From Tenebrio molitor (lineage: Eukaryota > Arthropoda > Insecta > Coleoptera > Tenebrionidae), in NCBI RefSeq assembly GCF_963966145.1, contig NC_091051.1, forward strand, positions 6,014,001-6,078,000: DNA of 64,000 nucleotides, read 5' to 3'. The translations under genes and the position numbers were made by a program. A model generated the notes under the pieces. That model did not search any database. It was not told the DNA's origin and saw nothing but the letters and a program-made list of their open reading frames with translations. Shown here piece after piece: positions 49,299 to 60,693 of this stretch. How positions within the stretch are numbered: position 1 is the first letter of the stretch; every line of letters begins with the position of its first letter.

Positions 49299-49567
49299 AA
49301 TAATTATCTGATGGAGCTCAGTCCAATTAAAGTGTATAATAACCACATGGTTTGTGAATTACATTTTGAAAAATCCGACAATGGCACCAATTAACAGACT
49401 TCTAAATGCTGCTGTACTTGTCTAGTTTGCTCCTACCTAGTGGTAAATATCACACATATTAAACAAATTACAAACTTTCAAAGATTCCAGAAATTTCTAC
49501 ATCCGATATGCCTATTCCCCATCCCAATCTGAGAACAAATCTATGACATGCTGGTGAAGAAAACGCG

Positions 49568-49870
49568 ATGTCCAACTCTTCTACCAATACTATATTCGAT
49601 CTTGATGCTGATTACGGTAAATTTTTCAGAGTAGATATTGATAATAAAACGTTTCCTTTCGAATGTGAACAAAAATTTGAAATTGAACCTGAAATAGTCG
49701 ACAAAATAGTAACATTAACCATATTTACTTTTGTTAAGGGAATAAAGTTAATTTTAAGTGGTAAGGACACGAGAACTTTAATGTATAAAAACAAAATATA
49801 TGTAAATGCGTTCGAAATGTATAAGAAAAGATTGAAAATAAAAAAATTTAATGAAAAGAATTTTTTGTGA
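49568..49870 (+). CDS. Hypothetical 100 aa frame
   Basis: ATG-initiated (MSNSSTNTIFDLDADYGK), acidic first half, Lys-rich end, no signal peptide or membrane segment. No family recognised. It lies close behind the THAP remnant and could be a later part of the same dead transposon, or chance. Confidence 0.15.
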   Translation: MSNSSTNTIFDLDADYGKFFRVDIDNKTFPFECEQKFEIEPEIVDKIVTLTIFTFVKGIKLILSGKDTRTLMYKNKIYVNAFEMYKKRLKIKKFNEKNFL

Positions 49871-49885
49871 TAGTATTAATGAAAA

Positions 49886-50118
49886 TATAACGGGTGACTA
49901 TTAAAATTTTCACTTGGAGTTGGCTTTGAACGAGTTTTAATTTTTTCTGTTTCTTTAGACACACGCAAGAACGAACGACAAATGTCAGTCAGTACAATTG
50001 AAACATAACCCATAATGTTAATTATAATGTCAAACTTGTCAGTGTCTAAGGTGCCAGGAAAAACAAAGAATGATCCACAGCCAATCTTAAGTGAAAATTT
50101 TAATAGTCACCCGTTATA
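49886..50118. mobile_element. MITE with 30 bp TIR
   Basis: TATAACGGGTGACTATTAAA then ATTTTCACTT on the left and its inverted copy on the right, about 233 bp, TA-flanked. Non-coding. Confidence 0.8.
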
Positions 50119-50179
50119 ATATAAAATTTATAAATATAAATCCTAATATGTACATTCTAAAATCAAGCAGGCCAAGGAA

Positions 50180-50389
50180 GCACCGTCCACAAGCCAACAG
50201 ATGGCGCATTTTTCAAGAACCAAAAAGTTAATAGGGAGTTTGCGTTCTATATAGTTTATTGTGTGTATGGTCGTGACTTTAAATATAGGTCCATAGATGT
50301 AGGTCCATAGACAACACAGTAAACCTATAGAACGCAAACTCCCATAGTTTTTTGTGTCCTGACGCCATCTACTGGCTTGTGGTAGGTGC
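50180..50389. repeat. Foldback MITE
   Basis: About 210 bp hairpin with arms of about 80 bp: CACAAGCCAACAGATGGCG … GGGAGTTTGCGTTCTATA pairs with TATAGAACGCAAACTCCC … CGCCATCTACTGGCTTGTG. A partial relative lies at 53690-53790. Confidence 0.75.
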
Positions 50390-50451
50390 AAAATAAGACA
50401 CGGCCAGCTGGATATCCTGGCTTTTTTATTTATTTTAATTTTCATATATAA

Positions 50452-50625
50452 TATACCAAGGGACAGATATATTGCTGGAAATTTTTTCGAGCAGTCCTGA
50501 CAGACGAGTGTCTGTCGCAAGAAAATTACACGAGGGCTTCAGCCCGAGGGTAATTTTGAGCGACAAACACGAGTGTTGGACTGCAAGAAAAAATTTCTGG
50601 CGATATATATCTGTCCCGAGGTATA
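50452..50625. repeat. Foldback MITE
   Basis: 174 bp palindromic element: GGGACAGATATAT … AAATTTTTTCGAGCAGTCC … pairs with GGACTGCAAGAAAAAATTT … ATATATCTGTCCC. The centre is the palindrome CTCGGGCTGAAGCCCTCG-type GAGGGCTTCAGCCCGAG. Confidence 0.75.
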
Positions 50626-51424
50626 TTCGGAAGAGAATCGCCCGAAAAAATTTTTCCCTAGGGCAATTATATTTGAAAATTTCCGCTTAATTAAATTGTG
50701 ATTGGTTGCTATTCAAATAATTCGGAGTTGTGATTTGTCAATATAAATCATGTGACATTTGAGGGCGATTCTCAAAATAATTTATTTATGAAATTAATAG
50801 ACTACATTTATTTTTATTTTCAATATTTTTCGATACACTTCCATTGCATTTTTATAAATTTTGAGGTGTTTCTTTTCCTCAATTGCAACAAACAGAGATT
50901 TATGGCTTCCTCACCTTCAAAATTTTGCTCTTTATTTTGACATCGAAATTTGCATGTAACGTTTTCGGTACATTGCAGCCCGTAGTTGCAGCCCGAATTT
51001 TGGATTAACATTCTGGCTTTTTATAATTTTGATTATGCTCAGCTTTTCTTATTTTCTTTTTGAAACTTTCACAAGAATTTATATCTTCATTACTACATAA
51101 AACAGAATTTACTTATAGCGTCTTCAGTAGAAATATCGTAGATCAATAGATCGGATGAAAATTCTATAAAAAATAGTTTTCAGTTAAAATATAATTATCA
51201 ATATTTTTTTACTATTACTGGAAGTAAGTCTGGACTGGAAAAGATGGGAAGTTGTATTGAGTCGAGGGTACGGCCACATTCAGCAATCTATTGTTCGTGC
51301 CGAAGTATTTGCTGGTAAAATGAAGTCCACACACAGTGTAGCTGTTATACCTACACTTTAATACACAGACAATTAAACATAGTAAGACTGTCTAGATCTA
51401 TTCAAATTTCAGCGACGCGCGATA
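50626..51424. other. AT-rich, no gene
   Basis: AGAGAATCGCCC at about 50633 and inverted GGGCGATTCTC at about 50762 suggest one more small inverted-repeat element; otherwise nothing recognised. Confidence 0.35.
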
Positions 51425-52099
51425 CTAGCGACGCGCTAACGTAGGGCCGAACTAGATGTATAATAAGTTGCATACGGACATATTTTTTTGTTTTTATTTA
51501 CCTATTTTTCATATTATGGTTTTATTTATTAAAACACAAAGACAAAAAATTATCCAAACATTTTATTTCATTATTTTTAGTTTTCTTATAAAGTTTTTAA
51601 TTTTGAAATTGTTTTTCGCTTATAACGATCCATGTAATAGATTATCTTTTCTCTGAGATTGAGTTCACAAATTTTGGTACGTTGAAAAACCTATAACACT
51701 TTGCCTGAGAATTTTGATGAATATGCACGTTCTGGGACAACTACAGGATCAGGAATCACAACTTCTGTAATTCACATAGTCATTAAAATCTTGGAATTGT
51801 CTGGAAAAACTGTTATTTTGTGACACTGTGAATTTGGAACGAAAAACTGATGGGAATGGCACGGCACACATACATATAAAATCTAGTTTTTTGAGAACTT
51901 GGAAAATAATTTTCTGAAAAGTGGTCTGGCCAAATGAGTGAATTTTGTAGTTTTGAAGGAAGTATTCCAGAAGTATCTAAAACCTTTATCCACCTTTTTT
52001 CAATTCTGAAAATAACATTTTTTGTAATAACTTTTTTTTTAGAAAGTATTACTTACCGAATACGAACTTTTTGGTCAAAAACTATTCAAACAAGTTATT

Positions 52100-52628
52100 A
52101 TGGGCGCACTCGAATTCCCGTCTGACTTATTTCTTGTCATAAAGTAATGCAAGAATTCCCGTCAGGTAATTATCAACTGATATAATCCATAACTCGAGTT
52201 CCCGTCAAGGGTAAAAGAGCGCTTCAATCCCTTACTGACCTACCCCTCTAGCCGTGGCCAGGTACCAATGGTACCATTGTTGTTTACCATTACGTGGACA
52301 AAAAAAAATGTTTAAAATATTAAAAAGTTACACATACCGTGTGATCAACAATTATATACTTAGATAAGGGGCGGCTGTGACTTTGACAGTGTCAGATTTT
52401 TCGTATCTTTGCTAATAAACGTCAAACAATTGTCACTATTAACCAAATTTTAACGCAAAAATGGTTTTTACTTCAGAACATGGAAGATTCATCATTGAAT
52501 CTTACTTTCGTAACAGTGCTTTCAATAACAGAGATTTTTTTCTGACGGGAATTCGTGTGCAGGATTAAAGGGCCATGTCCAAGCCCAGGTATAAAATATT
52601 ATGCTGACGGGAACTCGTGTGCACCGGT
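52100..52628. mobile_element. TIR element B with GAATTCCCGTC repeats
   Basis: Left GCGCACTCGAATTCCCGTCT and right GACGGGAACTCGTGTGC are inverted. The core GA(A/G)TTCCCGTCA recurs at 52112, 52152, 52196 and, inverted, at 52540 and 52606, like subterminal binding repeats. It encloses the C-family fragment. Confidence 0.5.
52339..52542 (+). pseudogene. Transposon family C fragment with transposase start
   Basis: Begins GTGATCAACAATTATATACT, then, after a leader shared inverted with 54359-54505, an ATG at 52461 opens MVFTSEHGRFIIESYFRN, typical of the N-terminal helix-turn-helix (DUF4817-type) of mariner/IS630-like transposases. Truncated after about 27 codons. Confidence 0.5.
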
Positions 52629-53129
52629 TATTATAGTCAGGCTTCGACATCGCAGGTAGAAGAGGCTCGGGACAAGTACGAAAGTGGTTTTGGATTATTT
52701 TATAATTTTTATCATAACGAAATTGATTAGCAAATTTTTGACAATGATTAATAAAGATTTTTGAAACGAACAAATTTGATTTTTTGAATAAATCAAATTT
52801 CTCGCTGTCAACGTAAATAGCCGACTCATCATCGACTAAATACGGTTATCTAGTTCGGCCCTACGCTAGGGTTGCGCTAGCATCGTCCACGTCTCCTAGG
52901 TTTTATATGGACTTTAACAGTCTCAATTCGTTATTGATCTGTGACTTTAATAGGCTACAAAGTTGATAACTGCTTGTTACCCGTGTTTTTAATCCATTCC
53001 ATAAAATGAACCAGGATATTTTATTGGATTTGAAAATCTATGGCGAGTTCCACATGGTTTAAATACCTTTGCACTCTGCAAATTCTCGTAACAGTAGATT
53101 TATTATTTATGACTTAATATGTCAAAGTA

Positions 53130-53613
53130 TACAGGGTGTTTGAAAATTGCTAGTACAAAAAAAAACTGTGGCATCTGGAAGCCCTAAGAAATCCAAGAAA
53201 CCAATTTTTAATTTTTTAAAACAAAAGGGATAAAGTAACCCTATTCCTGCATATTCTACGCCTCAGGCGGGGCAATATTTTTTAAACCTTGGTAACCAAG
53301 CGTGATGATCGTAGTGATAATGAAGGACTATACAACAATATGAAAAATTTATATTTTTTTGCAAGATCTTGGCAACCACAGATTGACAGTTTAAGAACAT
53401 CAAATTTTTTATTTCGTTATTGCTTAACAACGTGAAGTGTCTTTTTAAAATACCTTAACTCAGTGGTGCACTAACAATTTTAACCCAATTTTTAGTAATT
53501 TTTATCTCGAAAACTAGAGGATTTTTATTAGAATTTTCTTTTGCCGATGACTTCAACTCACCATCACCAATTACCAGGTTTTTTTTGTACTAGCAATTTT
53601 CAAACAGACTGTA
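53130..53613. mobile_element. Mariner-type MITE family G, copy 1
   Basis: 484 bp, ends TACAGGGTGTTTGAAAATTG then CTAGTACAAAAAAAA and the inverted right end closing ACTGTA. The interior near the right end matches, inverted, the left interior of copy 2 at 59582 (GGTAATTGGTGATG). Confidence 0.75.
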
Positions 53614-53689
53614 TATATTTTTTTAATTTCAGCGATTTTTATTTTTATAAAACAGCAGCGTCCCCTGACGGATTGTGGTGGGTGCGTTT

Positions 53690-53790
53690 CCAAAAAACTG
53701 ATAAAATGCATAGGAGTTTGCGTTCTATAGGTTTACTGTGTTATCTATGTGTAGGTCTGGCAGTTATCACCATCTAGCGGATAGTAGCGT
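53690..53790. repeat. Partial foldback MITE
   Basis: AGGAGTTTGCGTTCTATAGG then TTTACTGTG and a CACCATCTAGCGG tract match one arm of the element at 50180-50389. Confidence 0.5.
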
Positions 53791-54146
53791 CATTGGAAAC
53801 TTATATCTTCTGTTATTCTACTCTCACTTTTCACACATCGGGGGCATAGTTAAGAAAATGTGGCAGCCTAGCATGTGGCAGTTTCCAATTATTGTAGCCG
53901 TCTAGCGGCTCAGTTAGAACAACTAGTAAAACGACAATTATTTGAAAGTTAAATTTCATTTCGAGGTCTTGCATAATGGAAAAAAATCGTTGTTTTGATG
54001 GAAATAATATTCTATCTCCTCAACCCATCAAGGTTTGGGGTTTTCTTAGATGAGAATTCGACGCACGTGTCAAAGAACCAATGAACATAAGAACTGGACT
54101 GAACAACCGGCAATTACTAGCGAGCTTTTTTGATTATTCTGTATTA

Positions 54147-54507
54147 TAGCGTGCGATCAACGATTATTTAGATCAAACAAGGTGTTGAAATCTCGGCTGT
54201 ATGTCGACGGGGATAGAAATATTTCTGGTTGCATATGTATATCCGGTATAATTTATATTTCGAAATTCTTGCCGAAACTCGTCCAAACAGGCAGCAGCGC
54301 TGTATGTCCATTCTTCGTTATTGAAAACACCATTACGAAAGTACGATTAATCTTTTATGTCCTGAAGTAAAAACCATTTTTGCATTAAAATTTGGTTCAT
54401 AGTGACAGTTGTTTGACGTTTATTAGTTGAGTTAGCAAAGATACGAAAAATTTAACACTCTCCAAGTCATAGCCGCCCCTTATCTAAGTGGTTGTTGATC
54501 GCTCCGT
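54147..54507 (-). mobile_element. Family C MITE with minus-strand transposase remnant
   Basis: About 360 bp, ends GCGATCAACGATTATTTAGA and inverted CTTATCTAAGTGGTTGTTGA then TCGC. The minus strand keeps MVFTSGHKRLI and, after a frameshift, YFRNGVFNNEEWTYSAAACL then DEFRQEF, the same transposase N-terminus as at 52461 and slightly longer. The leader is inverted relative to 52339-52542. Confidence 0.6.
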
Positions 54508-54701
54508 ACAAAATAAATAGGCGATTATTCTGCATCTAAAGGCGGCCTTACACCAAGGCAACAATTGGCAATATGTTGCCGGCAACATTTTTTAGTGATG
54601 TTGCCGGTCATCACTAAAAAATGTTGCCGGCAACATATTGCCAATTGTTGCCTTGGTGTAAGGCCGCCTTTAGATGCAGAATAATCGCCTATTTATTTTG
54701 T
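54508..54701. repeat. Giant perfect palindrome
   Basis: Two 93 bp arms (54508-54600 and 54609-54701) that I read as perfectly complementary, with an 8 bp loop TTGCCGGT. Arms contain smaller palindromes (TTGCCGGCAA, CCAATTG…). It directly abuts the family C element. Likely a snap-back MITE; a transcript across it would form a 93 bp duplex. Confidence 0.9.
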
Positions 54702-55145
54702 GTTCAATTTATTATCTAGTGTTCAATTTTGTGTAGTTTAATATTAGATATAATTTTAAAACATTTTTTAAGTTCAGTTTATATCGAGAGTATGAGTGAT
54801 TACTTCGGATTCCCTGAACAAAATTAGATGGGATACAGGTACTTTAGTCAATGTTAGAAAAAAAAAGCGAATCGTTAAATAAATAATAATATTTAAGTGT
54901 AAACATCGACATATCATTGATCAAATATACTTGAAAAAGTAGATAGGTGTTGATTTGACTTATTTTGGACTTATCAAATTGACATTGACTCAATTTGACT
55001 GCAGTTTTCATTGTATATTATTTTTTCAAGTTATAATTTAGGCGTACTGAATTAAGTAAAGAGGTAAGCGATTTGTTTTTAAGATTGTCTCGTGCAGAAC
55101 GTTAGTTACACAGTATTAAGTAGTAAACATTTAATATATAGGCCG

Positions 55146-55322
55146 TGCCAAACCCAAATAACCACCACCTGTTGAATTCGGTTGGTGAAAACAAAATTAC
55201 ACTAAATGTATAATGGCAATTTTGATATTACTAGGATGCTAGACCAATAAAATCTAAGTACACAACGTTGCCGGTTGATTTTCTGGATAGAATGGAGTGT
55301 TGGTTGTTATTTGGTTTTGGCA
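55146..55322. mobile_element. Short TIR element
   Basis: TGCCAAACCCAAATAACCAC then CACCTGTTGAATT on the left, inverted TGTTGGTTGTTATTTGGTTT then TGGCA on the right. Related by the CCACCACCTGTTGAATT tract to 28571-28946. Confidence 0.55.
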
Positions 55323-57815
55323 AAGACTATACACACTTTCTGACTTTAGCAACAATGAAAATGGTATACTCTTGCAGGAGATATGATGCGGGTGCGAGAG
55401 AGATAACTCTCGCAGAGAGAGACAGAACACAAAAATAATAATAATGCTGATACTAATCAAATTATCAATCAATATAACACATCAGACTTGATGCAGTGTC
55501 AGGATGTCGTAATTTGGTAATTGTCAGTAAATAAAATAATTGGGTGAACATTACGTTAACAATGGTGTCATGACGGCTTTTGTTGTGGATCGAGGTGATC
55601 GTGGTCTGCACATCTATCACAGGCTTACCTCCTGTAAAATAATAAAATGGGGTGGTGAGTAACCAGTTCGCTGAAAGTGTTGTGCGAGCACAACCAATAC
55701 ATATTTACAATAATAAATCACACACATCTCAAATATGGTACCATCACAACGTCAACGTCAACTCTTAATAGCTTTGGTGATTGTCAATTATTATTACATA
55801 TTCATTGAACTCTAGTGCTTTAGGTCATTATCAATTATTATTAACTTATTGAGCTCTGTCCGGGGTTATTAGGAGAAATGGGAAGGGTTCCTACAGAACC
55901 CTCTAGGACTCAGTCCTCATCTCAATAAACAACTGTAATCAAACGAGGCGCCCTGATAACACTCAGCGACTCACTCGATCCGTCTACTGGCAGCTCCCCG
56001 GTCTCTGCAGTCCATGTGATCACAATCAATTTCACCCCGCTAGCAGCTCCACGGTCTCTGCTAGCGTACAGTTGCCGGAACAAAGGAAGGTTGGACAGTC
56101 TAATTAATTAGCTCGACATGTCGGGGCTCTCAATACTCTCAATTAGTTATTATAAATCATTCAAAGACTCACCACGCTAATTGTCTTTAATTATGGCCAT
56201 GATCATCATCAATATTAATTATTAGAATAGGTAAACTCACCACATCACCAACAGAAACAGGTTACTCAGTAGTGATACACTCACCTTGTGTAAATTAACT
56301 ACACCTTTCACAAACTCACTTTTACATAAACTTTACTAACAAATTCCAATTGGATTCTTCACCCTGCACTCTGTCACAGTTCGTCTTCGACTGACCTGGT
56401 CCGCCCTTTAAATACCCTAATAATAAGTATCCAACAATCACGAAATGGGTCTCATGGTCTGACGCTGACAGATTTGTGACGGTCTGGCATCTCGCACTAT
56501 TGGGGTGTGCGAGAGGGTTGTAAATAAAGTCTGGGTACTGTTTTGTTTGTCTTGAACTATTTATCGAAATTCCTGAAGGTCCAAAACAAGTCTATAAATC
56601 CATCTAACTTTTGGACATATGCAAAAGACGAAAACAGGAAAAAAAATGTGTTTAATATTTCGTTGTCCTACACTCTCTGAAACAGGATACATTATTTATT
56701 GCAATGTCTTATTGTTAAAATATTCGGCAATGACGAGTGGACTGACATAATCTGAGCAATCTATTTAGGTTACGTTACATCATCACTCATCAGCAACTGT
56801 GAACAATATACAGATAATCTCATAATCACTTGTCACAGTCGTGGCAAGTGTGAGAATCGTATAGGTATGTGGTAATAAAAAACTATTTTTTACAAATCCG
56901 ATGATAAGGAAATATTTTGAAAAGTTCAATTTAAATTAACTTGAACTTTTCGTTTTAGTTAATAATGCGATTAACGTACATAACATAAATCTTAGATGGC
57001 AACACAATTTGTAGAACGCTATAGCAATTTGATTATCTGTTAAGATTCGCCAACATTGTAATCTACACGTGGCAACACAGGCGAATCACTTTTTTTACCG
57101 ACTGAGTTTTGAATGTGACAATTAAATTATAATTTGACATTTCAATTGCGCCAACCTGTACCGCCCGCACGATTAATCCTATTAAAAAATTAGGAAAAAT
57201 TGCGAAACTTTATGGTTACATTCCCTTGATTTGAGGCTTCGAATGTGTGCAATCAATTTTCCCTTGTCACTTTATGTTTCCATACACTCTCATAATTCAC
57301 AATTAATAATTCAAAGAACATATTTATGAATTCGGATCAAAAGAAAATTATTTGTTTTTGAATTATTCCAATTTTACCATTAACAGCGAAAAATGACCAA
57401 GATTTACAACTACAGTGTTATAAATAATAAATACCTCATTGTTGGTAAACATCTGCTGACAACTTTTCTAGTAATTCTAAAGAACAATCCACGTCTACTT
57501 CTTTTGTGGAACTGACTGCCCAATTTAATAATAATAAATCAAAGCTGAATTTTGCAATTTAAAATCAAATTTCATTTATTTCAAAAACCTGTTTTTATGT
57601 TTCATGTTTTTAATGACACCAAATTTAGTGAAAAATTATGTAAATTAATGTAGCGGTTATTGAATTAAAACGAAATATTTACCTGTTTCATTAAAACATT
57701 TAAATTTTTACAGGCTCATCGACACAATTATTCCTGAATTTTGTGAGAAGTTTAAATCGGTTAGAAGTGGGTGTTTTCGCGGCAAAACTTGACTCACCCA
57801 GTTTCCCGGTGCAGT
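55323..57815. other. Unassigned repeat-like DNA, no gene
   Basis: 55480-56620 is GC-richer than its surroundings and has internal near-repeats: GGCAGCTCCCCGGTCTCTGC (about 55990) and AGCAGCTCCACGGTCTCTGC (about 56043), and a twofold TCAATTATTATTA. It may be an LTR or Helitron piece but I cannot define ends. The rest is AT-rich; AAAAGTTCAA … TTGAACTTTT forms a small hairpin near 56923-56950. Confidence 0.3.
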
Positions 57816-58549
57816 ATGAGTCAATTGGCCGAGGTGCAGTTGGATTTGCAGAAGTATTCAGAATTCCCAAAAGGACCATACTTCAAACCATTCGTCACTG
57901 AATCTTACTTTCCTAATCATACGGATTATTTAGCGTAATTCGACTATACCTCCAAGTAAGAAAGGTAGGATTACAATAGCGCCCGTTTTCATTACTTGTA
58001 CAGCTTGACCAGAATAGCTTGGCGAGTGAGATGCGTACAAGAAGAAACCAGCGAGTCTCTGTAAGACAAGGATATGGCTATGGCTGTAGGTACGGTACAC
58101 TCAACGAAGCAAATCTGCTCAAAACAGCCCGGACATGCTGTTCACTTGAAGCTTGAAGCGCTGATTTTAGCCCGTTTGTACACGATCTAAACACTTCCAG
58201 CCAAACAGACAAGTGCTCTCCGCTAGTGGGAGGGTTTTCAGTCTACTGCGTCACTCGCCAAGCTGTTCTGGTCGACCTGTATCTACGAATAATTTCCATT
58301 AAAACCTGTCAGAATCCACCCACTTACACATTTATTGGAAAAAATTATGGTTTCTGTATAAATTAGTAGGGGTGGTAATATTCAATATTCACTCTTTACT
58401 GAGAACAACTAATTACCTACAGCTTGGCCGTTTATTCGACATTACTGGACGCTGGTAGTTTGGCCCAAATGACCGATACCGGGTTCGATATTGAAAAGGA
58501 TGGAAACAGAAAAGTTTATGAATGCATAATTAGGATAAATATTTTTTGA
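57816..58549 (+). CDS. Possible small two-exon gene
   Basis: Exon 1, 57816-57853 (MSQLAEVQLDLQ), can join at a weak donor AA|GTATTC to exon 2, 58423-58549, after acceptor TTACCTACAG. The phases agree and give 54 aa ending TAA-free until TGA 58547, continuing LAVYSTLLDAGSLAQMTDTG. Composition looks protein-like and AATAAA occurs near 58678. Alternatively exon 1 runs on as a 40 aa single frame to TAA 57936. No family recognised; the intron holds a MITE. Confidence 0.25.
57999..58281. mobile_element. TIR MITE, 283 bp
   Basis: TACAGCTTGACCAGAATAGC then TTGGCGAGTGA pairs with TCACTCGCCAAGCTGTTCTG then GTCGACCTGTA. TA termini fit Tc1/mariner type. Non-coding. Confidence 0.75.
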
Positions 58550-59408
58550 ACTTGCTAAATCCAAAATAACATTTTGCAAATGCAACAGTTAACCGCGAAC
58601 GTAGATTTCGCGCACTAGTGCTTCAAAATCATCCATTGGCCTTTTTCAGTATTCTGAAAATAATTTGACTTGATAATAATAAAATTTGGTCATTTCTCCA
58701 ATTTGGATGTTGAACATTTCGAAAAAATGAAAATAAATTGCTATTAATTCGATTGACACTTGGACAAGCGCCTTCTATTCATTAAATTGGGAACTATTGG
58801 GTAATAATTTAAAAATGCTAATGTTCGTTTCAAAAAATATTGTACAAATCTCGATCTCCTTTGTCGCTTGTGCCTCAAATAATGCTCTCATGTGTGAAAA
58901 ATGTCTTCTCGCACTCGGTTCGTAAATAACTATAACTAAATTGTCAAGACAAAGTTGACAATATTCAGAACAATGCAATCCTAGATTAATTTTTTGATTT
59001 AAAAAAATTACAGATCTGTAGTAAATTCATTTTTGTAATGACGAACTAGCTGGAACTTTTTTTTTGTTAGATTTTTTACAAAATAAATAAAAATTGGACA
59101 GTTGGCAAAGATTTAAATTGTCATATTATTGTCACTGCCATAATGAATAAATTTCCAAAACGGAGTAGAGCATTAATAAAGCAAGTAGACGAAGCAGCAC
59201 ATTTTAAAGGCTTTCAACAAAAAAAAAGTAATTACTCACGGAGATAATGGAAACGTAATGAAAAAGTACAAAATTGTGGAAGCAAATGATGTGACCCATA
59301 ACCTAACCTTTTAAAAGCCCAAATTCGCGGTAAAAAGGTGTGTTTACAAGACAAAAGTTACTAAATTTAGTAACTCTAGTCCGTCATTACAAAAGTGATT
59401 TTACTATA
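58550..59408. other. AT-rich, no confident gene
   Basis: A 34 aa ATG frame at 59143-59247 (MNKFPKRSRALIKQ) is basic and could be a first exon, but nothing follows that I can join to it. Confidence 0.3.
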
Positions 59409-59585
59409 TGTATAGTATATTTTTTCCTGGTAGGCGGTTGCGCGCACCACTTACAGAATCCTGCAACGAAATGCGACCTCCCTATTGGTTACTTTATTCC
59501 ACTAACCAACAGGGATGTCGCATTTCGTTGCCAGATTTCGTAAATGGCTCGCGCAACCTCCTACCAGGAAAAAATATACAATACA
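59409..59585. repeat. Snap-back MITE, copy 2
   Basis: 177 bp, same family as 24516-24690: TATATTTTTTCCTGGTAGGC, GGTTGCGCGCACC, CGACCTCCCTATTGGTTA and inverted arm. Arms have more mismatches than copy 1, so it is older. Confidence 0.8.
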
Positions 59586-60037
59586 GGGTGATTCTTAAAT
59601 AAGTTTGGAAAAAAAACCCGGTAATTGGTGATGATGAGAAGAAGTCATTGACAAAAAAATTATAAAAGTTTTTTCGTTTTCCAGATACAAATGATTGAAA
59701 ATTTGGTCAAAATTGCTAGTACGCTGCTGAGTTAAAGGTGATTATCTGATTGTCTTGGTAGTTTAGCAACAATAATAATCAAAGGTGCCCGTCACTCACA
59801 ACGTAACCTTACTCCTCTCGATCATTTCCATAGAAACATTTACAAAGCAGTGTGCTTGCACCTAATGAAGTGAACAAATTCGGACAAATTTTCCCTATTC
59901 ATAGGGGTTGGAAATACAAGGATATAGGGTAATTTCCATCCTTTTGATTTCACCTCCAAAAGTCATTTACGCAGAATTATTTTGTGTCAAGGATACTCCA
60001 CATTTTTTTTTCCAAACTTATTTCAGAATCACCTGTA
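59582..60037. mobile_element. Mariner-type MITE family G, copy 2
   Basis: Ends TACAGGGTGATTCTTAAATA then AGTTTGGAAAAAAAA and inverted TTTTTTTTTCCAAACTTATT then TCAGAATCACCTGTA; abuts the snap-back MITE. The interior CCGGTAATTGGTGATG links it to 53130-53613. Confidence 0.75.
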
Positions 60038-60056
60038 GTGAATGTTGGAATTAGTA

Positions 60057-60170
60057 CCGTACGATCAAATAAAGTGTAGGCGAAAATGGTGATTTCAACC
60101 AATCAAAGCATCAGAATAGCACAATCCAGGTAACTTGATTTATTATTTAATTGATCGCACGTTATTTTTG
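60057..60170. repeat. Small inverted-repeat element
   Basis: ACCGTACGATCAAATAAA and inverted TTTAATTGATCGCACGTTA about 100 bp apart, resembling family C ends. Non-coding. Confidence 0.4.
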
Positions 60171-60693
60171 GTTGCATAGTGGTTAAATTTTGTTAAAGGG
60201 GGGAATACTTGTAGTAGTCTGAGTTGTTGATAAGTAAATCAATGATAATTATTTTCAGATCCAGACAACGGGAAGAAAAATTGACATCTTTTTTCGTTTT
60301 GAAGGGTAGTGGTGGATTAATATTTTATCATTCCCAGGAAATCGTCATAAACATCTTTCTACTCTTTTGTGATTGTTCTTTGCAGTTTGTATGTAAATAT
60401 ACATTTCAGCAAACGATTTATTTGTCGTTTCCAGGTGTTTGATGTTTGTGTAAAATGTGATGTACCCCATCAACTAAAAATGTCAAAACGTATGAAGGAG
60501 GAATCCATGCTCCTTTTTTGAAAATAATTAATGGCGACACGCTGTTAGTGCACTGTCCTAGATGTACAATTCATTTTTATTCTTGGTTTTAATTTTGAGA
60601 ATACCAATTTTAGGTTATAGTCCTGAAAGTAATTTTAAAGTAAAATGAGTAATGTTACATTAGAATTCTTTCAATAATAATCCTTTGTTTTAG

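Larger units (their letters stand above)
44611..49394 (+). pseudogene. THAP-domain remnant split by copia
   Basis: On the + strand, KCSVP at 44611 is followed, after a frameshift, by TFPNPLKNGNRFKE, a TAG where the invariant THAP Trp is expected, then LKRTEDNN. The frame stops at the copia insertion (44742) and resumes exactly past the 3' target duplication with YLMELSPIKVYNNHM then VCELHFEKSD. CxxH and HFEKSD are the hallmark THAP zinc-finger end. The host was already dead (missing second Cys, stop, frameshift). Probably part of a P-like transposon or a THAP gene copy. Confidence 0.65.
51425..52880. mobile_element. TIR element A, about 1.46 kb
   Basis: CTAGCGACGCGCTAACGTAG then GGCCGAACTAGAT on the left pairs with ATCTAGTTCGGCCCTACGCT then AGGGTTGCGCTAG on the right. 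Element B lies inside. No intact coding frame. Confidence 0.6.
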
